Shown here: positions 23,339 through 29,481 of the stretch, piece by piece | Layout: each line of letters starts with the position of its first letter | Numbering within the stretch: the first letter of the stretch is position 1 | Assembly (NCBI GenBank): GCA_015522385.1 | Contig: WAMJ01000279.1 | Span: forward strand, 1-34,328 | Source: Candidatus Heimdallarchaeota archaeon | GTDB lineage: Archaea > Asgardarchaeota > Heimdallarchaeia > Heimdallarchaeales > Kariarchaeaceae | Direction: 5' to 3' | DNA: 34,328 bases | Notes under the pieces: generated by a model | The model's input: the letters and a program-made list of their open reading frames with translations, nothing else | What the model was told of the DNA's origin: nothing | Database searches by the model: none | Position numbers and translations under genes: made by a program

Positions 23339-23398
23339 CATCCGGGGTGGAGTGCTGGGCACTCCTGGCAGAAGTGTGGAACAGACTGCCACCCGATG
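23339..23398. other. Nested inverted repeats able to form a three-way junction
   Basis: CATC (23339-23342) pairs with GATG (23395-23398), and GGGT (23345-23348) with ACCC (23391-23394). Inside lie a 7-bp hairpin (GGAGTGC/GCACTCC, loop TGG) and a 5-6-bp hairpin (TGGCAG/CTGCCA, 14-nt loop). This could be a structured RNA or a cluster of operator-like palindromes upstream of the cysteine-rich gene. No matching promoter for a plus-strand RNA is obvious. Confidence 0.45.
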
Positions 23399-23510
23399 AG
23401 TTCTGGGGAGTTCATCTTATGTGTGGTGTATAAAAAGTTCTGAAGGCGTATTACGGATATATCCCCATCTACAATTCAATCTTTTCTTAAATACGAATAT
23501 GCGCGGATAG

Positions 23511-23524
23511 CCTTAATAATTTTA
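23511..23524 (+). promoter_or_regulatory. TATA-like box for the small membrane-protein pair
   Basis: CCTTAATAATTTTA is centred about 25 bp upstream of the ATG at 23542. A further TATA-like stretch (TGTATAAAAAG, near 23428-23438) lies farther upstream without a start codon at the usual spacing. Confidence 0.5.
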
Positions 23525-23541
23525 CTAGATTAGCACAAAAC

Positions 23542-23901
23542 ATGAGCTATGAATTCTCAAGAGAAGAGGAGCGAGTCATAAATAACTTCGCTGTGAAGAC
23601 AGCAATTATCGGGATACTATTTGGGGTTCTGTCTGTCTTCCTCCTCATAAGTGTCCTTCTGGACAGTGACATCAGCACAACAGACAGGATCTTCAGGTCG
23701 ATCCTCGCCGGTCTGCAAATACCAATTGCAGTCCTGCTGATCTACCCAGGTCTCAACTTCCGCAACGTCATGCGCACCGAGGGCTCTGACATCCAAGAGC
23801 TCATGACCGGTATTCGTAAACTGAAGCTGTCGCTGTGGGTACTACTTTACATCATCGTCGGGTTATTGGTGATCTCCACCTACCTGATCATCTCGGCCTA
23901 G
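23542..23901 (+). CDS. Small membrane protein, first of a tandem pair
   Basis: This 119-residue protein begins MSYEFSREEERVI and has three to four membrane helices: about residues 16-40 (TAIIGILFGVLSVFLLISVLL), 52-70 (LAGLQIPIAVLLIYPGL) and 96-117 (SLWVLLYIIVGLLVISTYL). A conserved soluble loop between the last two reads RTEGSDIQELMTGIRKL. No function is recognised. The next gene is a paralogue with the same start, loop and topology, so this is a tandem duplication, and the two products may form a hetero-oligomer. The promoter spacing predicts a leaderless start. Confidence 0.7.
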   Translation: MSYEFSREEERVINNFAVKTAIIGILFGVLSVFLLISVLLDSDISTTDRIFRSILAGLQIPIAVLLIYPGLNFRNVMRTEGSDIQELMTGIRKLKLSLWVLLYIIVGLLVISTYLIISA

Positions 23902-23910
23902 GTGATTGTT

Positions 23911-24249
23911 ATGTCGTACGAATTTACCCCTGAAGAAGAGAAGGAATTCACCGAGCTGTCGAGGATCCTGACGATGTTGGCCGTCCTCTTCGTCCTCTAC
24001 GGTGTGTTCGGGATCTTCTTCTCTCTGAACCCTCCAGACATTCTGTCCATTCTCTACTCAATCGCCATCATCCTCGCAGGAATCTTCTTCTACCTACCTA
24101 CCGACAACCTCCGGCTCATAGCCTCCACTGAGGGCAACGACATCAAGGAACTTATGCAGGCCTTCAAGGAGATGAACACGGGATGGGATTACATCATCGT
24201 CCTCTTCGGCATCCTCTGTGTCATCACTCTCATCTCAATTTTCGTGTGA
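23911..24249 (+). CDS. Small membrane protein, second of a tandem pair
   Basis: This 112-residue paralogue of the preceding gene begins MSYEFTPEEEKEF and repeats the loop as STEGNDIKELMQAFKEM between hydrophobic helices. Those are LAVLFVLYGVFGIFFSL, ILYSIAIILAGIFFYLP and YIIVLFGILCVITLISIF. The ATG at 23911 is chosen over the GTG at 23902 because it matches the paralogue's start and has GGTGAT a few bases upstream as a ribosome-binding site. The gap to the previous stop is 9 bp, so the pair is one operon. Function is unknown. Confidence 0.7.
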   Translation: MSYEFTPEEEKEFTELSRILTMLAVLFVLYGVFGIFFSLNPPDILSILYSIAIILAGIFFYLPTDNLRLIASTEGNDIKELMQAFKEMNTGWDYIIVLFGILCVITLISIFV

Positions 24250-24324
24250 ACTTGAAGCGAGTTTATATAGTGTTGTCATTCTCTGACATATTGAAGCACA
24301 ACCTGTCGCGTTCAGATACAATAA

Positions 24325-24339
24325 CTTTATTAATTATAC
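24325..24339 (+). promoter_or_regulatory. TATA-like box for the secreted haem-domain gene
   Basis: CTTTATTAATTATAC is about 44 bp upstream of the ATG at 24376. The predicted short leader contains GAGGT (24364-24368), a Shine-Dalgarno site. This gene therefore departs from the leaderless pattern. Confidence 0.5.
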
Positions 24340-24375
24340 TAATGTGATAGATTCAACTCTCAAGAGGTCTAAACC

Positions 24376-25272
24376 ATGAGAAAACTGATAACACTAATAC
24401 TTCTGCTCACCCTGTTCTTCTCAGCAGTCAGCACTTCCGCCCACGGAGGAGAGGAGGGTACTGTCGAGGACGTATTCTACAAGGCTCCCAAGCTGAACTC
24501 ATCGATCACCATAGATGGTGACGAGTCCGATTGGGAGGACGTACCCGCAATGGAGATCGAGCTCTACAGCTGGATCGGTGTCGAGGTAGAGGACAAATTT
24601 GTAATCGACTTCAAGGTCGCTTACGACTCCGAATCCATCTACTACCTTGTTGAGATCGCGGATCACTACGCTTTTAACGCCACAAACTCCGCTCTCACTC
24701 CTGCCCTTGGCATAGCCACCAGCATCAACGCCTCGACCGCGGCCCACATGGGAGCACCATCGGCCACGGAGCTGGGAACATCCACGGGTGCAGTGGACAT
24801 TATGCACTGGGACATCCAGACCGAACCCGGTGTCGTGGTTGGGGGAAACAGCACCTCCGGTCAGGGTGAGGGCAATCTCGACGACGAGTACGCCACTGTC
24901 CCCTCCAACAGGTACGCGGACAACGTTGAGAACAGCTACACTGGAACGTACATTCACTCCAATGCCACACAGGGTGCAGAGGGTCACTACACCTTCGAGA
25001 TCAAGAGGGATCTCACCACCGACGACCCCAATGACGTGCAGTTCGTCGAGGGACAGCAGTACGAGTTCAACATCGCATACTGGACACCCGAGCAGTCGGA
25101 GGACGGATGGTCACCGACCGGTCACTTCACCTACGGCGCAAGGATCTTCATCGGGCTTGGCGTCGTACCCACCGAGCCGGTCACCGAGACGAACGGACTG
25201 CCATTCGCCACCCCCCTAATGATTGTACTGGCACTCATCACAGTGCCACTGCTCAGAAGAAGGCTCAAATAG
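24376..25272 (+). CDS. Membrane-anchored ethylbenzene-dehydrogenase-type haem-domain protein
   Basis: This 298-residue exported protein has a signal peptide (residues 1-22, MRKLITLILLLTLFFSAVSTSA), an outer domain and a C-terminal anchor (LPFATPLMIVLALITVPLL followed by RRRLK). The outer domain resembles the gamma subunit of ethylbenzene or DMSO-reductase-like dehydrogenases (related to DOMON and CBM9 folds): SSITIDGDESDWEDVPAM, VIDFKVAYDSESIYYLVEI, GHYTFEIKRDL. Such domains bind b-type haem and pass electrons; His and Met candidates are present (H72 region DHYAF; IMHWD), but ligands cannot be assigned. The charged tail after the anchor suggests retention in the membrane. No molybdenum catalytic subunit is encoded nearby. 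An alternative is a carbohydrate-binding role. Confidence 0.75.
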   Translation: MRKLITLILLLTLFFSAVSTSAHGGEEGTVEDVFYKAPKLNSSITIDGDESDWEDVPAMEIELYSWIGVEVEDKFVIDFKVAYDSESIYYLVEIADHYAFNATNSALTPALGIATSINASTAAHMGAPSATELGTSTGAVDIMHWDIQTEPGVVVGGNSTSGQGEGNLDDEYATVPSNRYADNVENSYTGTYIHSNATQGAEGHYTFEIKRDLTTDDPNDVQFVEGQQYEFNIAYWTPEQSEDGWSPTGHFTYGARIFIGLGVVPTEPVTETNGLPFATPLMIVLALITVPLLRRRLK

Positions 25273-25291
25273 ACCAACTGGTTCATTCTCA

Positions 25292-25372
25292 ATTATTTCC
25301 CTAGCATCTATTTCCTCTAGCATCTAGCCGAATTTCTCATATCGTCTAACCTGATTATTTCCCTAGTGTCTA
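25292..25372 (+). repeat. Three imperfect direct repeats in a pyrimidine-rich spacer
   Basis: The unit ATTATTTCCCTAGCATCTA occurs at 25292-25310, 25309-25326 (TATTTCCTCTAGCATCTA) and 25354-25372 (ATTATTTCCCTAGTGTCTA). The spacer between 25273 and 25470 is rich in C and T on the plus strand. It could be a termination zone or regulator-binding site; nothing else is visible here. Confidence 0.5.
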
Positions 25373-25495
25373 CCCCAATTTTGTACCTTCTCCTTCACAT
25401 TCTCTTGTCTATTTCCACACCATAAATCAAAATCCCACTCTGGCACTTCCTCGCTTGGAGGAGGCACCATTCACTCATGATCTCTGCTTACGGAG

Positions 25496-25504
25496 TATAT
25501 ATAA
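25496..25504 (+). promoter_or_regulatory. TATA box for a 49-residue basic protein
   Basis: TATATATAA is centred 25 bp upstream of the ATG at 25525. It is the clearest TATA box in the window. Confidence 0.65.
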
Positions 25505-25524
25505 CGCAGTTCATGTCAATTCAC

Positions 25525-25674
25525 ATGGTAAAGGATTACTATGTTTACAAAGGGAAGATCTATCGAATTAAGAGACGTATAGCCCGCAGACTTGGCCGGT
25601 TACAGGAACCACGATCTGACGTGGATCGCCGGCGAACATCCGAGATCACCCTGCAGGGTGAGGCGACAACCTAA
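25525..25674 (+). CDS. 49-residue basic protein
   Basis: This small gene encodes a strongly basic protein starting MVKDYYVYKGKIYRIK, then RRIARRLGRLQEPR, with eleven arginines and several lysines. That suggests nucleic-acid binding. No family is recognised. The start at 25525 is chosen from the near-perfect TATA box centred 25 bp upstream; a longer in-frame start at 25477 lies upstream of that box and is unlikely. A 5-bp hairpin (GTCCC/GGGAC, 25716-25734) after the stop may be part of a terminator between this gene and the convergent decarboxylase gene. Confidence 0.5.
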   Translation: MVKDYYVYKGKIYRIKRRIARRLGRLQEPRSDVDRRRTSEITLQGEATT

Positions 25675-25756
25675 CCGCTGCATCCTTCATAAACCGGGAA
25701 AGCCCCCTTCAACACGTCCCGTATCCTGTGGGACTAGCCGTTCCCTCCCTGCTAAC

Positions 25757-27202
25757 TCAGGCTTCCTCCAAGGAAGAGACCACCCTGTCCAGCTCGGAGA
25801 AGAACCTGTCGACAGTTCCCAGATCTGACCCGCGATTAATGAAGCAGACCCGAAGAACCTCTCGCCCCCTCAAGATCGTAGAGCTGAGGAAGAAGGGTGT
25901 GGAGGAGTTAAGCATGTCTATGATCCTCCTGTTATCCGGATCAGTGCCTCGGTAGCGGAAGCAGACGATTGACAGCTCCGATCGACCGACCAGCTCGAAA
26001 CGGTCGTCCCTCCGAAGGAGTGCGGTCAGGTACCTCGCCTTGAGGATGTCGCGGCTGATGGCGTGGCGAAGTCCTTGGACCCCCAGCTCGGCGAAGACCC
26101 CCCACACCTTCAGCCCCCTCATCTCCCTGGTGAGCGGTAGCCCGTAGCTCCTGAAGTTCCGCTGAAGCTCGATGTCCTCCCCTAGCTCTGTGTCCCTCAG
26201 GTACTCTGCCGAGATGTCGAACGCCCGCCTCATCGCTTCGTGGTCGCGGACGAGGGCGATCCCCGCCTCGAAGGGGGTGTACAACCACTTGTGGCAGTCC
26301 AGTGCGATCGAGTCAGAGGGCACGCTCTTGAGTGAGGACTCCGTCGACAGCAACGAGAACGCCCCGTAGGCCCCATCGACATGGAGCCACATCCCGTGCT
26401 CATCGCACAGCTCCCGCAGGCCATCTATGTCGTCAATCGCTCCCGTGTTCGTCGTCCCGATCGTCGCCACGACCATCAGTGGGAGATTGCCTGCTGCTCT
26501 GTCCCCGTCTACCTCACGGCGCACAGCAGCGGCCGTCAGCCTGAAGTCAGCGTCCGAGGGAACGACCTTCACGCTTCTCTTGCCCACCCCCAGCATCAGC
26601 AGGGATTTCACAACCGAGTTGTGTGTCTGCTCGGAGAGGTAGAAGACTGGACGAGCACCTCGTAATCCGTCGGCAAAGAAGTCCACACCATTCCTCCCCA
26701 AGGTATGCACCATCCCCGTGTAGATCGCTGTCATGTTCGCCATCGAGCCCCCCGAGGTGAAGCAGCCGAAGCTACTTCTTGGAAAGGTGAGGAGGTCTGC
26801 CACCCAGCGGATGACGAGGCTCTCCACCGCTGTCCCCGCAGGAGACCCCTGCACCGTCCCGACGAACTGGTTGAAGTACGGTGTGAGCGATGCCAGAGCA
26901 CGACTAAGCCAAGTGGGATGACTGGGGACGTACGCCATGAAGTGCGGGTCAGAGGTAGAGGGGAAGTTCGGGATGAGGGACCTGACGAATTCCAAAATCT
27001 GCTCCCTGTCCAGGGGGCGATCAGGGGGCTCGCTCTGGTACATCCTCGCCACCACCTCGGGCTGATCAACGTCTCCGAAACTCCGGGGGTTGTAGTCTAC
27101 CGCCAAGTCCACCAGATCGTGGACCAGCTCCGTGATGTCCTCCATGGGTGGTGGGAGCCCCATGCTGTCGAACCTGTCCCTGATGCCGAGATCGTCGTTC
27201 AT
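25757..27202 (-). CDS. Group II PLP decarboxylase (aromatic-amino-acid type)
   Basis: This 481-residue PLP enzyme belongs to the aromatic-L-amino-acid/glutamate decarboxylase group. It would turn an amino acid into its amine plus CO2. Signatures: FMAYVPSHPTWLSR and GTVQGSPAGTAVES (substrate side), FTSGGSMANMTAI (cofactor phosphate region), IGTTNTGAIDDI, LHVDGAYGAF (aspartate that pairs with the pyridine nitrogen) and the PLP lysine in DCHKWLYTPFE. The length is typical for the group. The exact substrate cannot be read; aromatic amino acids are most likely. The ATG has a TATA-like box (27223-27233) centred 26 bp upstream. The gene is much more GC-rich than the first half of the window, a possible sign of transfer. 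Confidence 0.92.
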   Translation of the reverse strand: MNDDLGIRDRFDSMGLPPPMEDITELVHDLVDLAVDYNPRSFGDVDQPEVVARMYQSEPPDRPLDREQILEFVRSLIPNFPSTSDPHFMAYVPSHPTWLSRALASLTPYFNQFVGTVQGSPAGTAVESLVIRWVADLLTFPRSSFGCFTSGGSMANMTAIYTGMVHTLGRNGVDFFADGLRGARPVFYLSEQTHNSVVKSLLMLGVGKRSVKVVPSDADFRLTAAAVRREVDGDRAAGNLPLMVVATIGTTNTGAIDDIDGLRELCDEHGMWLHVDGAYGAFSLLSTESSLKSVPSDSIALDCHKWLYTPFEAGIALVRDHEAMRRAFDISAEYLRDTELGEDIELQRNFRSYGLPLTREMRGLKVWGVFAELGVQGLRHAISRDILKARYLTALLRRDDRFELVGRSELSIVCFRYRGTDPDNRRIIDMLNSSTPFFLSSTILRGREVLRVCFINRGSDLGTVDRFFSELDRVVSSLEEA

Positions 27203-27222
27203 ACCATGCTTACCGTCCTCCT

Positions 27223-27233
27223 GCTTTTAAACC
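27223..27233 (-). promoter_or_regulatory. TATA-like box for the decarboxylase gene
   Basis: The minus strand reads GGTTTAAAAGC, centred 26 bp upstream of the ATG at 27202. It directly abuts the stop of the helix-turn-helix gene upstream. Confidence 0.6.
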
Positions 27234-27868
27234 TAACCTGCACCCTCCTCGTAGATGATGGTCAACCGACCCAGCTCCGTCTCCCCCTGCAGGACCGTCC
27301 GGTCACGCCCCGACTGCACCACCCTCAGAACGGGTTTGACCCCCGACTCCGAGATGATCTTGTCAACAGGCGCGTGCAGCATCCTCGACACCTGCCTCAT
27401 CATCTCCACGTGCTCCTGTGTCAGGTACGCTCCCCCAGCAGTCCGTACTCGAGGGGAGCTCTCTTGTGTCCTCAACTTCACCCCCAGCCTCCTCAGTATC
27501 GAGTAGACATAGTTCGGGTGCACACTCACCCCCCTGCTCTTCAGGTAGTCCCGGACCGTCTCCGGTGTCCACCTGTCGTAGCCGTACTCCTCCGGATCGT
27601 CAGCGAGTGCGCGTCTGAGGTCCCCGTAGTCCACCGTCGGACGCCTCCCGCTCCGTGGTCTCTCGGACAGTCCCTCCAGCCCCTGCTCCCTGAACCTGCG
27701 TACCCAGTAGTAGACCTTGTGCCTGCTCATGCACAAAAATCGTGCAATTTCTACAGCACTTTGGCCCCTTAAGAAATTAAGCACGACAAGTAGTCTAATC
27801 TTTCGGTCTGCATCTTCCTCCTCCAAAAACGCTTTGTACAACAATTCTATGGTTTTATTTGCAGTCAA
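27233..27868 (-). CDS. IS630/Tc1-type helix-turn-helix protein without transposase core
   Basis: This 211-residue protein (TTG start) has the paired helix-turn-helix region of IS630-family transposases. One motif is GQSAVEIARFLCMSRHKVYYWVRRF, followed by LEGLSERPRSGRRPT; the second is WTPETVRDYLKSRG, then VHPNYVYSILRRLGVK. The DDE catalytic domain is absent. After about residue 140 there is an unrelated tail of about 70 residues (LTQEHVEMMRQVSRML... VLQGETELGRLTIIYEE). It looks like a transposase-derived DNA-binding protein with a new C-terminal domain rather than a broken element: there is no frameshift and I see no terminal inverted repeats. Its stop touches the decarboxylase TATA box, so it may regulate its neighbours. 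Its GC content matches the rest of the block. Confidence 0.75.
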   Translation of the reverse strand: MTANKTIELLYKAFLEEEDADRKIRLLVVLNFLRGQSAVEIARFLCMSRHKVYYWVRRFREQGLEGLSERPRSGRRPTVDYGDLRRALADDPEEYGYDRWTPETVRDYLKSRGVSVHPNYVYSILRRLGVKLRTQESSPRVRTAGGAYLTQEHVEMMRQVSRMLHAPVDKIISESGVKPVLRVVQSGRDRTVLQGETELGRLTIIYEEGAG

Positions 27869-27894
27869 ATCTGTACTGTCTCATGGTCTTGCTG

Positions 27895-27905
27895 TCTAAA
27901 AACTT
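27895..27905. promoter_or_regulatory. Possible shared TATA-like element of a divergent gene pair
   Basis: The element reads GTCTAAAAACT on the plus strand and AGTTTTTAGAC on the minus. It lies about 30 bp from both the ATG at 27930 (plus) and the TTG at 27868 (minus), and is the only A/T-rich element between them. Confidence 0.4.
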
Positions 27906-27929
27906 ACCTGAAATCAGCTAGACTCCCTC

Positions 27930-29114
27930 ATGGTAATCCTTTCCATTGGCACAGTACACCATGATACTATGGAAACAGCAACAACCGGCACCCCGGCCGG
28001 CAACCCCAATCCATTCACCATGACGGCGCTGCTCTACGTCCTCCTCGGACTCCTCGCAGCCCTGCAAGCAGGTCTCGTGGACTTCGGTCTGCTGAAGACC
28101 CCGATCAACCTCAGCTGGGTGAGAATACACCTCATCACACTGGGTATACTGACACAACTGGTCTTCGGCGTCGCACCACGCCTACTCTCCCTCGATCAAC
28201 CCCCCCGCTGGGACATCTGGGCACTGCTCAATACGGGGATACTCACCTTCTTCTACGGCAGGTCGATCATCGACTACGACATCATGCTCACCGGCGGTGT
28301 CCTCGTCCTGCTGGCAACGATTCTGCTGCTCGTCCAGATCCTCGGGGCAAAGGACGTCCTCAAGTACTACTACGCCTCGGGTCTCGTCTTCCTCTCCATC
28401 GGCATCACCATCGGCGTCGGCATATGGCTGGGCTGGAAGGAGTTCCTCGGTGTGGGCAACATGCTCGAGGTACACATCCACGCCAACAACTGGGGATTCA
28501 TGTCCATGGTCTTCACAGCGATCGTCTTCGGGATATACCCTAAGGTCTTCGCCAGGGAAATCCAGTGGAAGGGCTCCGTGCTCCCGATCCTCGGTCTCGA
28601 AACGCTCGGTGCCATAGGGCTGGTCTTCGGACCATGGATAGGCAACATCCCCGTCATCGTGGCGGGTATGCTGTTCTTCGCCGTGGCCACCGTCTGGCTG
28701 CTGCTGGACATCATCCTTCCCCTGAGGGGAGAGGCCAAGTCGGTCGGCTTCTACCACTTCCTCGTGGCCTACGTCTGGATATTCGCACCGCTGACCATCG
28801 CTCCATTCGTCATCTTCACCGTGCCCGGCTTCGAGCTGGTGGAACCCAACGCTCCGCAGGCACTGATCTACGGATGGGTACTTCAGGCCGGGATGGCACT
28901 GGTCCCCTACTTCCTCGCACAGCACTTGGGGAAGAAGCCCCGGCTCGGTGGGTCGTGGATCAGCCTGCTGCTGATCAACCTAGGTGCAGTGCTCCTCTGG
29001 ACAGCTATATTCTCCGGATCTCTGTTCAGCGTGCTCTCGGGAATTGCTTACATGCTGTGGACCGCAGCATTCGTGCCGATGATCCACGAGCTGTGGACGA
29101 TCGTCCGGGAGTAG
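27930..29114 (+). CDS. 12-helix NnrS/haem-copper-oxidase-like membrane protein
   Basis: This 394-residue protein has about 12 membrane helices and resembles the NnrS / haem-copper oxidase subunit I-like group, haem and copper membrane proteins linked to NO or nitrogen-oxide metabolism. Candidate metal or haem ligands lie in or near helices: WVRIHLITLGILTQLVFG (helix 2), LEVHIHANNWGFMSM (before helix 6), GFYHFLVAYVW (helix 9) and MIHELW (end of helix 12). The full oxidase set of six invariant histidines is not evident, so oxygen reduction is not claimed. The ATG at 27930 fits the upstream TATA-like element; an ATG at 27969 is an alternative. It is divergent from the helix-turn-helix gene and very GC-rich. 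Confidence 0.68.
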   Translation: MVILSIGTVHHDTMETATTGTPAGNPNPFTMTALLYVLLGLLAALQAGLVDFGLLKTPINLSWVRIHLITLGILTQLVFGVAPRLLSLDQPPRWDIWALLNTGILTFFYGRSIIDYDIMLTGGVLVLLATILLLVQILGAKDVLKYYYASGLVFLSIGITIGVGIWLGWKEFLGVGNMLEVHIHANNWGFMSMVFTAIVFGIYPKVFAREIQWKGSVLPILGLETLGAIGLVFGPWIGNIPVIVAGMLFFAVATVWLLLDIILPLRGEAKSVGFYHFLVAYVWIFAPLTIAPFVIFTVPGFELVEPNAPQALIYGWVLQAGMALVPYFLAQHLGKKPRLGGSWISLLLINLGAVLLWTAIFSGSLFSVLSGIAYMLWTAAFVPMIHELWTIVRE

Positions 29115-29481
29115 GGTAGAGCGCTTCACCGCAGAATAAACCTGTCTTGGACACTGAATGTCTACGAGTTGTATATTGTACGGTCTGGATGGGGGAAGAT
29201 GAAATTGCTCTGGAATAACCCAATCAACAAAAAACAATATCGCGGGAGTTCTTCATGTTGTAATTAAGGATGTTTTCTCCCTTTTTCAGGTATTGATCTG
29301 ATTGACACAATTTTATCTAGCACCTTCACACGCTGATCTTGTAAGTCTCTCGGGAAGATGTGCTGCCTAATTACAGCGCCATGAGATAGGAGACCACGGT
29401 GGACACGACAACGGATATTTCAAATCCTATGATGTTGTAATGCACGAGTAAGAGAGTCGAAAGTAGTGAAGTCACGAACGC
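29115..29481. other. Intergenic region with no supported gene
   Basis: This 367-bp stretch lies between the GC-rich membrane-protein gene and the AT-rich orphan gene. I find no tRNA, no convincing reading frame and no strong repeat in it. It marks a sharp change in base composition. Confidence 0.5.

Noticed and set aside
23393..23445. C/D-box guide RNA (GATGA ... CTGA)
   Set aside because: The C box lacks the full RTGATGA consensus, internal D'/C' boxes are not clear and a TATA-like box falls inside.
25273..25480. CRISPR array
   Set aside because: There are only three imperfect short repeats with uneven or overlapping spacing and no cas genes.
25477..25524. Upstream start extending the 49-residue basic protein
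   Set aside because: The extension lies upstream of and across the TATA box, so it would not be in the transcript.
26705..27772. 355-residue plus-strand open frame
   Set aside because: It is the antisense shadow of two well-supported GC-rich minus-strand genes, with a Pro/Arg/His-rich composition typical of such shadows.
27233..27930. Intact IS630 insertion sequence
   Set aside because: There is no DDE catalytic domain and I see no terminal inverted repeats or target duplication.
28182..28925. 247-residue minus-strand open frame
   Set aside because: It is opposite the 12-helix membrane protein. Its extreme Glu/Asp/Gln/His content is what reverse reading of hydrophobic codons produces.
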